64,000 nucleotides of DNA from Flavobacterium sp. I-STPP5a (GTDB lineage Bacteria; Bacteroidota; Bacteroidia; Flavobacteriales; Flavobacteriaceae), in NCBI RefSeq assembly GCF_009764685.1, contig NZ_VHLM01000059.1, positions 1 through 64,000 on the forward strand, given 5' to 3'. Within the stretch, counting starts at the first letter, position 1; each line of letters opens with the position of its first letter. The notes beneath the pieces were generated by a model that had not been told where the DNA came from, made no database searches, and saw only the letters and a list, made by a program, of their open reading frames with translations. Both the position numbers and the translations under genes were made by a program. Below, in pieces: positions 26,203-37,544 of the stretch.

Positions 26203-27402
26203 ATGAAATTTCCGAAAAATACAAATATACTACATATTATCCTGCTCCTATCCCTTTTAATCTCCTGTGAAAAAGTGAAGAAAAAAGTTGAACTCAGAGA
26301 CGATCAACTTCCTAAAACTACTTTGCCTATAATGAAACCATTACTGCAAAAAGAAGCACCACTTGAGGCACTGTATATAAACCAAAAAAGAGCACAAATT
26401 GATTCGTTTTACAAAAAAAACTGGCCTAATAATACTGCTAATGGAAGTTTTCTAGTAGCTAAAAATGGTCAAGTAATTTTTGAAAAATACGAAGGTTATT
26501 CAAACTTTAGAGATCAAACCCTAATAAAAGCAAACACTCCTCTTCACATTGCATCTGTAAGTAAAGTGATAACAGCTACTGCTATTTTAAAATTGGTAAA
26601 TGCAAAACGAATCTCTTTAGATCAAAAAGTAAATACGCTTTTAATAGAATTCCCATATCCCGATGTGACTGTTAGAACTCTACTGAATCATAGAAGCGGA
26701 ATGCGGAATTATGCCTATTTTACAGATAGAGACAAAAGTGTTTGGGACAGGAAAAATATTTTAACAAATAAAGATATTCTCAACTTACTAGCTACAAAAA
26801 ACATAGCGTTAGAGTTCAAAACAGATACACGTTTTAGCTATTGCAATACCAATTATGCTATACTAGCCTTATTGATAGAAAAAGTTACAAACTTGACTTA
26901 TAAGGAAGCAATGAAACAACTTATTTTTGAACCGCTTGGAATGCAAAACACCTACGTTTTTGATTATGAAAAAGATAAAAACACTGCTGTTACATCATAC
27001 AAAGGGAATAAAATAGAAATTGGTAAAGATTATTTAGATGCTGTTTATGGAGACAAAAATATATACTCCACCCCAAGAGATTTATTAAAATTTGACCGTG
27101 CTAGAAGTGGTACTCAATTTTTAAATCCTTCATTATTAAAAGAAGTCTACAAAGGTTACAGCAATGAACGTAAGGGGACAAAAAATTACGGTCTTGGGAT
27201 TAGAATGATCAACTGGGATACAGGGCAAAACTTTTATTTTCACAATGGTTGGTGGCATGGTAATACCTCATCCTACATTACCTTAAAAGAGGAAGGCGTT
27301 ACAATTATTGCATTATCAAATAAATTTACAAGAAAAACCTATAATGTTAGAAAGCTGGCTGTTCTTTTTGGGGATTATCCGTTCAAGATTGGAGATGAAT
27401 AA
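26203..27402 (+). CDS. Serine hydrolase lipoprotein (beta-lactamase class C / PBP-like)
   Basis: A 399-residue lipoprotein with the lipobox LLIS-C at residue 23 after a hydrophobic leader. The class C beta-lactamase-type fold is recognised by the nucleophile motif SVSK (in HIASVSKVITATAIL), the second motif YCNTNYAILALL (YxN), and HNGWWHG in the place of the KTG/HxG motif. Such proteins are usually D-amino-acid peptidases or esterases rather than true beta-lactamases. Start at 26203 chosen by the signal peptide and the promoter. It is followed by ssrA on the same strand. Confidence 0.85.
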   Translation: MKFPKNTNILHIILLLSLLISCEKVKKKVELRDDQLPKTTLPIMKPLLQKEAPLEALYINQKRAQIDSFYKKNWPNNTANGSFLVAKNGQVIFEKYEGYSNFRDQTLIKANTPLHIASVSKVITATAILKLVNAKRISLDQKVNTLLIEFPYPDVTVRTLLNHRSGMRNYAYFTDRDKSVWDRKNILTNKDILNLLATKNIALEFKTDTRFSYCNTNYAILALLIEKVTNLTYKEAMKQLIFEPLGMQNTYVFDYEKDKNTAVTSYKGNKIEIGKDYLDAVYGDKNIYSTPRDLLKFDRARSGTQFLNPSLLKEVYKGYSNERKGTKNYGLGIRMINWDTGQNFYFHNGWWHGNTSSYITLKEEGVTIIALSNKFTRKTYNVRKLAVLFGDYPFKIGDE

Positions 27403-27416
27403 ATTTAGGAATGATT

Positions 27417-27450
27417 TTTGTTTTAAAGGATTAAATTAGTTGTACATTTG
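27417..27450 (+). promoter_or_regulatory. Promoter of ssrA
   Basis: TTTG at 27417-27420, 22-bp spacer, TACATTTG at 27443-27450; transcription would start 10-15 nt before the mature 5' end. Confidence 0.55.
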
Positions 27451-27466
27451 CAACCTGATTAAAAAA

Positions 27467-27860
27467 GGGGTCGACTGGTTTTGACAGCAAGTCGAATTGA
27501 TACATAAGCACGTCGAGAACTGGGACAATTCTCGTTAATAAAAGGTTTCAAAACATTTACACGGCGAAGGAAACTACGCTCTTGCTGCATAATCCGAATT
27601 ATAGTAAGATTAGCCTCGTCCTACCAGGTAGGAAAGCAGGATTCTCCTCGAAAGCTCTGGTTTTTAGCGTTCGAAACAGGGGAATCGTAAATTAAAACCT
27701 AGAATTTTGTAAGCTACGGACAATTTTCGAAACTAAAGTAGCTAAGCAAAGTGTGGCTGTTTCTGGCCTAGCACTGCGTCTAAAATTCAATCAGGAAATA
27801 AGCGCGTAGAAAGTGTATGAATTGCTTGTTTGGACCCGGGTTCGATTCCCGGCGACTCCA
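27467..27860 (+). ncRNA. ssrA: Transfer-messenger RNA (tmRNA)
   Basis: Rescues stalled ribosomes and tags the incomplete protein for degradation. The 5' end GGGGTCGACTGGTTTTGACAG and the 3' end GGTTCGATTCCCGGCGACTCC form the tRNA-like acceptor and T arm (GGGGTCG pairs with CGACTCC with one G-U). CCA is not encoded. The tag reading frame is at 27563-27592: GGC GAA GGA AAC TAC GCT CTT GCT GCA TAA, giving GEGNYALAA. The glycine resume codon and NYALAA end fit Bacteroidetes tmRNAs. A terminator follows. Confidence 0.96.
27563..27592 (+). other. tmRNA proteolysis-tag reading frame
   Basis: Encodes GEGNYALAA and a TAA stop inside ssrA; the C-terminal LAA is the ClpXP-type degradation signal. Confidence 0.92.
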
Positions 27861-27864
27861 CTTT

Positions 27865-27910
27865 AAAAACCTGTTAATGTCTTGATTTATAGATGTTAAC
27901 AGGTTTTTTA
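27865..27910 (+). terminator. Terminator after ssrA
   Basis: Stem AAAAACCTGTTAA / TTAACAGGTTTTT separated by about 19 nt, ending in a T-run. Confidence 0.75.
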
Positions 27911-28135
27911 TTTTAGTCTTTCCCAACATCTTCCCATTACTACTTTCAAGTCAAAGATAATTATACTATCATCAAGCAATTAAATATTTATTCAATACAA
28001 TCTTTTTATTATTAACAGTCAAGCTTTTAGCAATGTAATCAGTAATTAGAAAACATTCTTAAAGTTGATATATGTTTCCTAAGAGAACTCAAAGCAGTTT
28101 TAGAATGCTATTACAAAATTCTTTTAAAATGATTT

Positions 28136-29401
28136 TTAATGATGCTCTAGGTGAGTACTAGCCTTAATCTTTGGAGAGTAAACATATCCCAAACTTAGCT
28201 CCGTAAAATCAGCCTGCCCTAGATTTGCATTTATATTTGCTGCCAAAAATATGTTGTGTTGCGGAGATTTTTGGGTAGAAAAGGCGTAATACCTAAAACC
28301 CAATCGAGAAGAAATCACCTGTTTTACCCTTGCTTTTACCGCAAAATCTTTTGCAATATATTGCCCTGACTTTGAGCTTCCATTGTTTAAGTACCAATCT
28401 AATTTATAAGAGGGTTTGTAAAAATTGACTCCCAATTCCGTTTCGACACTAAAATGATTCATTAAAATTTCAAAATTAGCATACATTCCTAAAGTGGTTG
28501 CGTTATGAAATGGATTTTCCTTTAAGTATGCAAATTGATTCTTTAACAACTCATCATTACTTTTTATAAAATTAAAATAATCATCATAAAAACGGTAATA
28601 CATACCTAAACCATATTTGTAGGTCTTATTTTTTATTTTTCCAATGGCAAATGATGCTGTGTAAACGTTTTCAACCGAATTATAACCTCTTGCCAACACT
28701 TTTTGTCCTAGACCAAAACGGGTAGAAATATAATTTTGTGTTGATGACTGACTAGTATCAGCCGATTTACGTATTTCAATCAGTTCCTTTTTAGGATACT
28801 TAAATTCAGTTTTAAGCGTGGCCAAAACCGAATTCAAACCATGATTAGGCAATCTAGTATGTCCGTTAGAAAAATGCGTTGCTCCTACTCCAAGTTTTAC
28901 AGCTACTTGGTTTGTTTGTGCTACATCATAATATACAAACGACCTAAATGCCCAAGTTATGGGTGTTGAAACCCCATAATTGCCTGGATTTGTAACCTTA
29001 TCATAAATCACACTGTGGTAGGAAGCTCCAAGACCTACTTGAAAACGAACTCTATTTGTAAAGCTTTGAAATACTCCAAAATCTAAAAAAGGCAAAACGG
29101 CAACACTGTATCCTACTTGCTTAAGATTACCAAAATCGGCGTACGTTACTGCAATTCCAGTTTTAGGATAATTAAGGAATTTAGCCCATGTTTTATTTTG
29201 ATAGGTAGTTTTTCCAAAAGTTAAATCTATTCCTTTTTGATTTTCAGTCTCGGGAAAAATACTTATCGATGGCAATGTTTTACCCATAGAAAAACCAAGC
29301 CCTATAAAACGATGATCCTTTTTACCTTTTGAATCAATATCTTGTGCGTAACCTACCCGAAATGAAAAAATTAGAAATAAAAAAACTATCCTTGAAACCA
29401 T
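28136..29401 (-). CDS. Acyloxyacyl hydrolase (PagL-like lipid A deacylase), outer membrane
   Basis: A 421-residue outer-membrane protein with a signal peptide (MVSRIVFLFLIFSFRVGYAQ). The centre carries the PagL-type motif THFSNGHTRLPNHGLNSV (about 182-199), with the His-Ser pair expected to be catalytic in removing the 3-O-acyl chain of lipid A. Aromatic-rich amphipathic strands throughout support a barrel. It is more than twice as long as Pseudomonas PagL (about 170 residues), with a C-terminal extension of unknown role (about 215-421) that is common in Flavobacteria. Probably remodels lipid A. Confidence 0.8.
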   Translation of the reverse strand: MVSRIVFLFLIFSFRVGYAQDIDSKGKKDHRFIGLGFSMGKTLPSISIFPETENQKGIDLTFGKTTYQNKTWAKFLNYPKTGIAVTYADFGNLKQVGYSVAVLPFLDFGVFQSFTNRVRFQVGLGASYHSVIYDKVTNPGNYGVSTPITWAFRSFVYYDVAQTNQVAVKLGVGATHFSNGHTRLPNHGLNSVLATLKTEFKYPKKELIEIRKSADTSQSSTQNYISTRFGLGQKVLARGYNSVENVYTASFAIGKIKNKTYKYGLGMYYRFYDDYFNFIKSNDELLKNQFAYLKENPFHNATTLGMYANFEILMNHFSVETELGVNFYKPSYKLDWYLNNGSSKSGQYIAKDFAVKARVKQVISSRLGFRYYAFSTQKSPQHNIFLAANINANLGQADFTELSLGYVYSPKIKASTHLEHH

Positions 29402-29598
29402 ATTCTACTACAATAAATTATTAGGTGCATACTCATAATGCTATCCTTAAAAAAGCGGTAAAAATAGCAAAAAGAATAACCTAATAGTCAAATCTTTCAC
29501 CAGATTCAAAGTAACTTTCAATGATAGTTATAATTCATCTAGTTTTTTTTAAAATTAGAAAGCTGTTTAGCTCTAAAATTCTACATTCTAAATGCAAT
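29402..29598. other. Intergenic region between divergent genes
   Basis: No gene. It precedes the Crp/Fnr-type site and promoter of the rhodanese operon. Confidence 0.5.
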
Positions 29599-29612
29599 GT
29601 AACTTATGTCAC
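29599..29612 (+). promoter_or_regulatory. Crp/Fnr-type operator ahead of the rhodanese-YeeE operon
   Basis: GTAACTTATGTCAC, an imperfect palindrome of GTrAC-N4-GTCAC type (also readable as GTxA-N6-TCAC). Its centre lies 29.5 bp before the first base of the -7 element, i.e. close to -41.5 from the start point, the classic class II activator position. An equivalent site with the same spacing lies at 38343-38356. Confidence 0.6.
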
Positions 29613-29634
29613 TAACCGAGGTAAAAAGCATTGC

Positions 29635-29642
29635 TACTTTTG
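29635..29642 (+). promoter_or_regulatory. -7 promoter element of the rhodanese-DUF202-YeeE operon
   Basis: TACTTTTG; no TTG at the -33 position, as expected for a promoter that depends on an activator. Confidence 0.5.
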
Positions 29643-29701
29643 CATAGATAAAATTATAAAAGGAAACATTCTTTGATACAAATACATTAAAAAAAACAGT
29701 T

Positions 29702-30034
29702 ATGCTTCACATTCTACAAAATATATTTTCTAAAAAAGACAACGGTATCTTAGAAAAAATGATACAAGAGGGCGCCTTGTTAATAGACGTTCGCTCACAA
29801 AATGAATTTTCGCAGGGAAATGTGGTCGGTTCAGTCAATATACCTTTAGACCAAATTGAAAATAACCTATACCACTTTAGGAGTAAAACAAATATTATTG
29901 TTTACTGTAGAAGCGGTAATCGTAGTGGAAAAGCAAAATCACTATTAAACAAAAACGGTATTAATAATGTTACAAACGGAGGTACTTGGGTTACTATTCA
30001 AGACATTCTTAGGAAGATTACTGAAAAAAAATAG
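29702..30034 (+). CDS. Rhodanese-like domain protein
   Basis: A 110-residue single-domain rhodanese (sulfurtransferase) with the N-terminal LIDVRSQNEFSQGNVVGSVNIPLDQI and active-site loop YCRSGNRSGKAK, where cysteine carries the persulfide. No signal peptide, so cytosolic. It is the first gene of an operon with DUF202 and two YeeE/YedE genes (gaps of 4, 52 and 10 bp). Its role is probably handling sulfane sulfur imported or exported by the YeeE/YedE proteins. A Crp/Fnr-type site precedes the promoter. Confidence 0.9.
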   Translation: MLHILQNIFSKKDNGILEKMIQEGALLIDVRSQNEFSQGNVVGSVNIPLDQIENNLYHFRSKTNIIVYCRSGNRSGKAKSLLNKNGINNVTNGGTWVTIQDILRKITEKK

Positions 30035-30038
30035 TGTC

Positions 30039-30347
30039 ATGGAAATTACAAAACAAATTAATAAAGATCTTATTTTAAGAGAAAAACTAGCACTTCAACG
30101 AACAACATTGGCAAATCAATCTACATTTCTTTCCTTTTTAAGAACCTCAATGTATTTCTTGATTGCAGGTTTAAGCCTTAAAAATGTGATCAAAGTAGAG
30201 AACAGTATCTTGTTTGAAATCATCCTCTTTAGTGCATCTTTCGTAATTTTTACAATTGGGTGTATGAATTATGTAAAACACAAAAAATCAATTGCTTCTA
30301 ATAAAAAACACATTGGTGAATATCAATTGGAATATTATGAATTTTAA
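30039..30347 (+). CDS. DUF202 (YidH-like) membrane protein
   Basis: A 102-residue protein of the DUF202/YidH family with an N-terminal cytosolic stretch (LREKLALQRTTLANQSTFLSFLRTSMYFLIAG, the typical 'ERTxLAxxRT' region) and two membrane segments (about 38-55 and 62-80). Function unknown. The start at 30039, 4 bp after the rhodanese stop, is preferred over 29967. Its position inside a sulfur operon suggests a link to sulfur transport. Confidence 0.8.
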   Translation: MEITKQINKDLILREKLALQRTTLANQSTFLSFLRTSMYFLIAGLSLKNVIKVENSILFEIILFSASFVIFTIGCMNYVKHKKSIASNKKHIGEYQLEYYEF

Positions 30348-30399
30348 AAAGTACTTGAATTACAATAAATAAACTTTGTATCAATTACAATATAACAGC

Positions 30400-30975
30400 A
30401 TGTTTATGGAAATTTTAGAATTAATCAACGAACCTTGGCCTTGGTATATTGCGGGCCCGCTAGTTGGACTTACCGCTCCGGCTTTGTTAATCATTGGCAA
30501 CAAATCATTTGGCATTAGTGCTTCATTGCGTCATACTTGCGCTATTTGTTTACCAGCAAATATTAAGTTTTTCAAATACGATTGGAAAAAAGAAATCTGG
30601 AATATGTTTTTCGTTTTCGGAATTTTATTAGGTGGCATACTTGCTTACAGCTTTTTGTCAAATCCTAATGCGATTATCATTGATGGAGATCTAAAAACCG
30701 AATTGGCAGGCTACGGCATTACTGAAATTTACGGAATGCTACCAGAACAACTTTTCTCATGGGAAAGTTTGTTTACACTCAAAGGCTTTTTCATGATGGT
30801 CGTTGGTGGTTTTTTCATTGGTTTTGGTTCTCGTTATGCGGGAGGTTGCACTAGTGGTCACGCTATTTCTGGTTTGTCTAATTTACAAATACCATCATTA
30901 ATTGCGACATGTTGTTTCTTCATAGGCGGTTTGATTATGGCAAACCTTATTTTACCATTTATTCTTTCACTTTAA
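30400..30975 (+). CDS. YeeE/YedE family transporter, first half
   Basis: A 191-residue inner-membrane protein of the YeeE/YedE (TsuA-like) family, which moves thiosulfate or related sulfur species. Signature segments with conserved cysteines are present: RHTCAICLPANIKFF and GFGSRYAGGCTSGHAISGLS. About four to five membrane segments. The following gene encodes the second half; together they equal one full-length transporter. The frame opens with a TTG at 30376, but ATG 30400 (or 30406) is the likelier start. Confidence 0.85.
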   Translation: MFMEILELINEPWPWYIAGPLVGLTAPALLIIGNKSFGISASLRHTCAICLPANIKFFKYDWKKEIWNMFFVFGILLGGILAYSFLSNPNAIIIDGDLKTELAGYGITEIYGMLPEQLFSWESLFTLKGFFMMVVGGFFIGFGSRYAGGCTSGHAISGLSNLQIPSLIATCCFFIGGLIMANLILPFILSL

Positions 30976-30985
30976 AATACTAATT

Positions 30986-31483
30986 ATGAATATAAAAGAT
31001 CAAAATACTGATTTCGAAATGCGTTCCTTGGATACGGTTTGTATTAACGAAAGCCAATTACAACACAAATGGTACCATAATTTAAAATATCTTGTCATTG
31101 GTATCTTGTTTGGAATTGTTTTCATCAAAGCAGAAATTATCAGTTGGTATCGCATTCAGGAAATGTTCCTTTTCCAATCTTTTCACATGTATGGTGTAAT
31201 TGGAAGTGCCGTTGTAGTGGGAATGACATCCGTTTTTTTGATAAAAAAATTCAATATCAAAACCATTTATGGAGAAAAAATTGAGTTTCACGACAAAACC
31301 TTCAACAAAGGACAAGTTTATGGTGGACTTATTTTTGGATTGGGCTGGGCAGTAACCGGAGCTTGTCCAGGACCGTTGTTTGCACAAATTGGAACGGGCG
31401 CCACCGTGATGATTGTAACCCTATTTTTTGCAATCGTAGGCACTTGGGTATATGGTTATTTTAGAGATAAACTGCCTCATTAA
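30986..31483 (+). CDS. YeeE/YedE family transporter, second half
   Basis: A 165-residue membrane protein with the signature FGLGWAVTGACPGPLFAQIGTG, containing the conserved cysteine of the YeeE/YedE fold, and about four membrane segments. It starts 10 bp after its partner. Two-gene split versions are common in Bacteroidetes and Proteobacteria near persulfide dioxygenase genes. No terminator of quality follows; the next gene is convergent. Confidence 0.85.
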   Translation: MNIKDQNTDFEMRSLDTVCINESQLQHKWYHNLKYLVIGILFGIVFIKAEIISWYRIQEMFLFQSFHMYGVIGSAVVVGMTSVFLIKKFNIKTIYGEKIEFHDKTFNKGQVYGGLIFGLGWAVTGACPGPLFAQIGTGATVMIVTLFFAIVGTWVYGYFRDKLPH

Positions 31484-31557
31484 AACTATTGAAATTTTAA
31501 AGAAAAACATAATATAATAAGTAACCTTTCTATATCGTGTTCTTATTATTAGAGTAC

Positions 31558-31977
31558 TTATTTTACTTTAATATTCCCTCTGTTTTTTAAAAACATAACC
31601 TCGATAATTTTACTAGACATAGAGGTGCTCACACCTAAATGATTGGATAAAATTTCAATAAGACTTTTTTCCTCTTTTTCTAATGTTCCGTCAGCCAATA
31701 AGACCTCTAAGGCAAGAGCAAACAAGGTCTCTTTATCTTCGGTTTCTATCCAAGAGCAACAAGCCTTTATATATTTAAGCTGTCCCAACTCTTGATATAA
31801 TACGACGGCAGTTTCATAATAAGGTCCGAAATCTACATTCTTAAATTTTTCTTTAGAATACAGTATTCTTGATAGCGATTTTCTTTCGGCTTCAGATATA
31901 TGATGATCTGCTTTTATACAAGTATATAAAATTCCTAACCAAGCCTCAGCTTCAGATTGAATTGGATTTTCTCCCAT
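31558..31977 (-). CDS. TerB-like (tellurite resistance-type) family protein
   Basis: A 139-residue all-helical protein resembling the TerB/DjlA-type acidic helix bundle: the segments IKADHHISEAERKSLSRILYS and LLADGTLEKEEKSLIEILSNHLGVS carry the D-x-x-I-x-x-x-E metal-binding-like pattern twice. Function not known; members are linked to stress responses. Start taken at ATG 31977 (MGENPIQSEAEAWLG), as the upstream extension to 32070 lacks domain character. It lies between sulfur genes and katG. Confidence 0.6.
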   Translation of the reverse strand: MGENPIQSEAEAWLGILYTCIKADHHISEAERKSLSRILYSKEKFKNVDFGPYYETAVVLYQELGQLKYIKACCSWIETEDKETLFALALEVLLADGTLEKEEKSLIEILSNHLGVSTSMSSKIIEVMFLKNRGNIKVK

Positions 31978-32201
31978 AGTATTAATGTCTTTTTCCAAAA
32001 TTTTTTTTGCTAAATTTACAATTAACCATTTATAAAAACAATCTAGAGTGTGTGTATATTTTGATGTCAAAAAAAAAATACAAAATAAATAGAGACTAAC
32101 ACAAAGTTAACACCTTAAAAGTGAGATTAAAAGAGCAATATTTTTTATATTAGCATATAAATAATAATTCGAACTATAATTTTTATCTATTGATTTTTTA
32201 A

Positions 32202-34511
<2,310 letters not shown>

Positions 34512-34532
34512 ATATTGAATTTTAATTTGTTT

Positions 34533-34566
34533 AAAAGGTGACCTAGCAATAGATCACCTTTTTTTA
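34533..34566 (+). terminator. Terminator after katG
   Basis: Stem AAAAGGTGA / TCACCTTTT followed by a T-run. Confidence 0.8.
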
Positions 34567-34592
34567 TGAAACCTATTTTATTTTTCTCTTCA

Positions 34593-34632
34593 TAAAAAAT
34601 GCCCCAATTAGTGTCTAACTTATTGGGGCATG
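34593..34632 (-). terminator. Terminator of the gapN-like gene
   Basis: Stem ATGCCCCAA / TTGGGGCAT; T-run on the minus strand. Confidence 0.75.
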
Positions 34633-34668
34633 TTCATTGAGATGGCTTTATAAAACTACTAAATCGGA

Positions 34669-36249
34669 TTACAAAGTATAATCAGTGTTCACAAAATTTG
34701 ATTCTTTACTATTTAATAATGCTTGTAAAATTTCATTATTGTACTCGTTATCCTTTGAGGCCACAAAAGTTCTAATGGAGAACGATCGTAACGCATCATA
34801 AATACTCAAAGTACCCACCGCAGAATCCTTACGACCTGTAAACGGATACACATCTGGACCTCTCTGGCAAGAACTATTCAAATTTACCCTACACACTAAA
34901 TTTACCAAACTATCAATTAATGGTGCAATGGTTTTAATATCCCTACCAAATAAACTTACTTGCTGTCCGTAGTTAGACTCAGCCATATCGTTCAATGGCT
35001 CTTGAATATCCTTGAAAGTCATCACAGGAACAACAGGTCCAAACTGCTCTTCGTGGTACACTCTCATTTCCTTATTCACCGGAAACAATACTGCTGGGAA
35101 AATATAATTTGGCGTATGCTCACCCCCTTTTTCATTGAGGATTGTAGCACCATTTTTAATTGCATCATCAATTAAATCCTGTATATAAGCGGGCTTTTCT
35201 TTTTCTGGCAAAGGAGTTAACATTACCCCGTTGTCCCAAGGATTTCCAAAAGTGAGAGCATCTACTTTGGCAGCAAACCTGGTGTTAAATTCATCTGCAA
35301 TACTTTCATGAACATATATTATTTTTAATGCTGTACATCGCTGTCCATTAAAAGATAATGAGCCAGCAATACATTCTTGAATAGTCAAATCAAGATCGGC
35401 ATCTGGTAGAATAATGGCTGGGTTTTTCGCTTCAAGACCTAAAATTAAACGTAATCTGTTTTTATTAGGATGCTGGTCCTGAAGTGCAATAGCTGATTTA
35501 CTATTCCCTATCAACGCCAGAATATCCACTTTCCCAGATTTCATAATTGGCGAAGCTACTTCGCGACCTCTACCGTAAATGATATTGATGGCACCTTTTG
35601 GAAAACTATTTCTAAAAGCTTCTAACAAAGGTGAAATTAAAAGTACTCCATGTTTTGCTGGCTTAAAAATCACAGTGTTACCCATAATCAAAGCAGGAAT
35701 TAGCAATGAAAAAGTTTCATTTAACGGATAATTATACGGTCCTAAGCACAAAACAACTCCTAAAGGCCCACGACGCACCATGGCATTGACACCTTGACTT
35801 TTAGTAAATCGGGATGAATTTCTATCTAATAATTTATAATCTTCAATAGTATCATAAATGTATTCCACGGTTCTATCAAACTCTTTTTCAGAATCTGGCA
35901 ATGATTTTCCTATTTCCCACATTAGTAACTTTACTACCTCAGCTCGGGTTGCTTTCATTTGCTTGACAAAACTTGTCATGCACTTAATACGATCTGACAC
36001 CTTCATTGTAGGCCAAAGTCCTTGACCATTATTATAGGCATTACTTGCCGCTTGTACAGCCTCAAGAGCCTCCTCTTCGCCCATAAATGGTATTGAACCA
36101 AGAATGGTAGGACCATATTCCAGAGTAGATGAAATTGTAGAAAAAACGGCAGTAGTTTGTCCCTCCCATTTTTTTAATTCACCATTAACAAGATAGGTGT
36201 CTTGATTTAATAAACTCTTAATCTGATATTCTTCGGGAATCACATTCAT
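34669..36249 (-). CDS. Aldehyde dehydrogenase, GapN-like (NADP-dependent glyceraldehyde-3-phosphate dehydrogenase)
   Basis: A 526-residue ALDH-superfamily protein. The general-base glutamate is in [10 protein letters not shown], the catalytic cysteine in [10 protein letters not shown], and cofactor binding in [12 protein letters not shown] and VIFKPAKHG. The C-terminal [27 protein letters not shown] matches the substrate-binding segment of non-phosphorylating GAPDH, which oxidises glyceraldehyde-3-phosphate to 3-phosphoglycerate while making NADPH. Downstream of a rhodanese gene with a 45-bp gap, so probably an operon. NADPH supply would fit a redox-stress context. Confidence 0.78.
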   Translation of the reverse strand: MNVIPEEYQIKSLLNQDTYLVNGELKKWEGQTTAVFSTISSTLEYGPTILGSIPFMGEEEALEAVQAASNAYNNGQGLWPTMKVSDRIKCMTSFVKQMKATRAEVVKLLMWEIGKSLPDSEKEFDRTVEYIYDTIEDYKLLDRNSSRFTKSQGVNAMVRRGPLGVVLCLGPYNYPLNETFSLLIPALIMGNTVIFKPAKHGVLLISPLLEAFRNSFPKGAINIIYGRGREVASPIMKSGKVDILALIGNSKSAIALQDQHPNKNRLRLILGLEAKNPAIILPDADLDLTIQECIAGSLSFNGQRCTALKIIYVHESIADEFNTRFAAKVDALTFGNPWDNGVMLTPLPEKEKPAYIQDLIDDAIKNGATILNEKGGEHTPNYIFPAVLFPVNKEMRVYHEEQFGPVVPVMTFKDIQEPLNDMAESNYGQQVSLFGRDIKTIAPLIDSLVNLVCRVNLNSSCQRGPDVYPFTGRKDSAVGTLSIYDALRSFSIRTFVASKDNEYNNEILQALLNSKESNFVNTDYTL

Positions 36250-36294
36250 TGTTTTGAATTTTAAAATTAAAAATCAGCAAGCACATGCGCAATA

Positions 36295-36606
36295 TTAAGG
36301 CGTTACTACAGTACCTTCCCAATCTAAAATACCTCCTAGTAAATTATAGGTGCTTTCAAATCCCAATTGATTCATTATTTCGCAAGCTTTTGCACTACGC
36401 ATACCAGATCTACAGTACACATAATATTTTTTGTCTTTATCTAATGCTTCAATTTCATTGATAAAATCTTGGCCCCTATGAATATCAATATTAATGGCAT
36501 TGGCTATAAAACCATCATTGAATTCATCTTCAGTTCTTACGTCTAAAATTACTGTGTTTTGGTCGGCCTCAAATTGAGAAACCCACTCTTCTTGTGTTAA
36601 ATTCAT
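36295..36606 (-). CDS. Rhodanese-like domain protein
   Basis: A 103-residue single-domain cytosolic rhodanese: VILDVRTEDEFNDGFIANAINIDI and active-site loop YCRSGMRSAKACEIM. ATG 36606 (MNLTQEEWVSQF) chosen as start over 36648. It shares direction with the gapN-like gene and diverges from the Crp/Fnr regulator gene, the common layout for genes controlled by that regulator, though no palindrome like those at 29599 and 38343 is present here. Confidence 0.88.
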   Translation of the reverse strand: MNLTQEEWVSQFEADQNTVILDVRTEDEFNDGFIANAINIDIHRGQDFINEIEALDKDKKYYVYCRSGMRSAKACEIMNQLGFESTYNLLGGILDWEGTVVTP

Positions 36607-36821
36607 ACTATTGTTTTTTTGTAAAAATACGATGTTTTTATGAAACAATTATCGAATCAATTGTTAATTAGATTCTAATCCTAAGAAAACGATTGCGTAA
36701 AACATTCACATTCAATCAAATAAAACAGCACACTTTAAAAGCCTATAAAATCCATAGGAAAACATTTTTCAACAACCTACTAATGAGCTGTTTAATTATT
36801 TTTTAGAACTGAAAAAACGGC

Positions 36822-36829
36822 TAAATTTG
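36822..36829 (+). promoter_or_regulatory. -7 promoter element of the Crp/Fnr gene
   Basis: TAAATTTG, 39 bp before the ATG. Confidence 0.5.
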
Positions 36830-36868
36830 GTATTTTAGATTACTTTTATAAAAAATATAATTCCAAAA

Positions 36869-37492
36869 ATGATTGACTCCATAAAAAAAATATTCCACTC
36901 CTTCTCTAATGATTTAGTTCACGAAATAGAAAGTAGTGCAGTCTTACAATCTTATCCAGCTGGAACCGTAATTATGCGTACAGGTCAGTATATAAAAAGT
37001 ACCGTACTAGTTATTCAAGGAAAAATAAAAATTTACAGGGAAGATGAAAATGGAGGGGAATTTTTCATGTATTATTTGCAGCCAGGTCAAGCTTGTGCCA
37101 TTTCTATGATATGTGCTACTAAAAATGAAAAAAGTCAAATTATGGCCCTTGTTGTCGAGGATGTTGAGTTGGTAATGATTCCCTTGCCCCTGATGGATAA
37201 ATGGATGATGCAGCACCGAAGCTGGTACGAATTTGTTATTGACACCTATAGAAGCCGATTTGAAGAAGTTCTTGAAGTGATTGACAGCATTGCTTTTAGA
37301 GCTATGGATGAAAGATTAGAATTTTATTTGCAACGCCACGCTACTTCTTGCGGCTGTAAAGAGCTTAAACTATCGCATCAAGAAATAGCATCTGACTTAA
37401 ATACATCAAGGGAAGTAATTTCTCGATTGTTAAAAAAAATGGAACAAAGAGGAAAAGTGTCACTTCATCGTAATAATATTGAACTTCTTTAA
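36869..37492 (+). CDS. Crp/Fnr family transcriptional regulator
   Basis: A 207-residue regulator with an N-terminal cyclic-nucleotide-type sensor domain (about 20-125), a dimerisation helix and a C-terminal winged HTH. The recognition helix TSREVISRLLKKM holds the E-x-x-S-R arrangement of FNR-type proteins. The N-terminal cysteines of oxygen-sensing FNR are missing. Cysteines occur at about C76, C82, C161 and C163; the C-G-C pair just before the HTH could sense persulfide or another thiol-reactive signal (inference). It is followed 52 bp later by a TauE/SafE gene, and candidate operators lie ahead of two nearby sulfur transcription units, so it is the probable local activator. Confidence 0.88.
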   Translation: MIDSIKKIFHSFSNDLVHEIESSAVLQSYPAGTVIMRTGQYIKSTVLVIQGKIKIYREDENGGEFFMYYLQPGQACAISMICATKNEKSQIMALVVEDVELVMIPLPLMDKWMMQHRSWYEFVIDTYRSRFEEVLEVIDSIAFRAMDERLEFYLQRHATSCGCKELKLSHQEIASDLNTSREVISRLLKKMEQRGKVSLHRNNIELL

Positions 37493-37544
37493 AACTAACA
37501 TTTTACGTTTTTAAAAATTAGTTCACCTTTCAACAACATCGTTT

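Noticed and set aside
29967..30038. Long N-terminal extension of the DUF202 protein
   Set aside because: It overlaps the end of the rhodanese gene in another frame; the family starts at the ATG at 30039.
36697..36709. GTAAAACATTCAC as a third Crp/Fnr site ahead of the rhodanese/Crp genes
   Set aside because: The half-sites are one base too close and the spacing to either -7 element does not match the other two sites.
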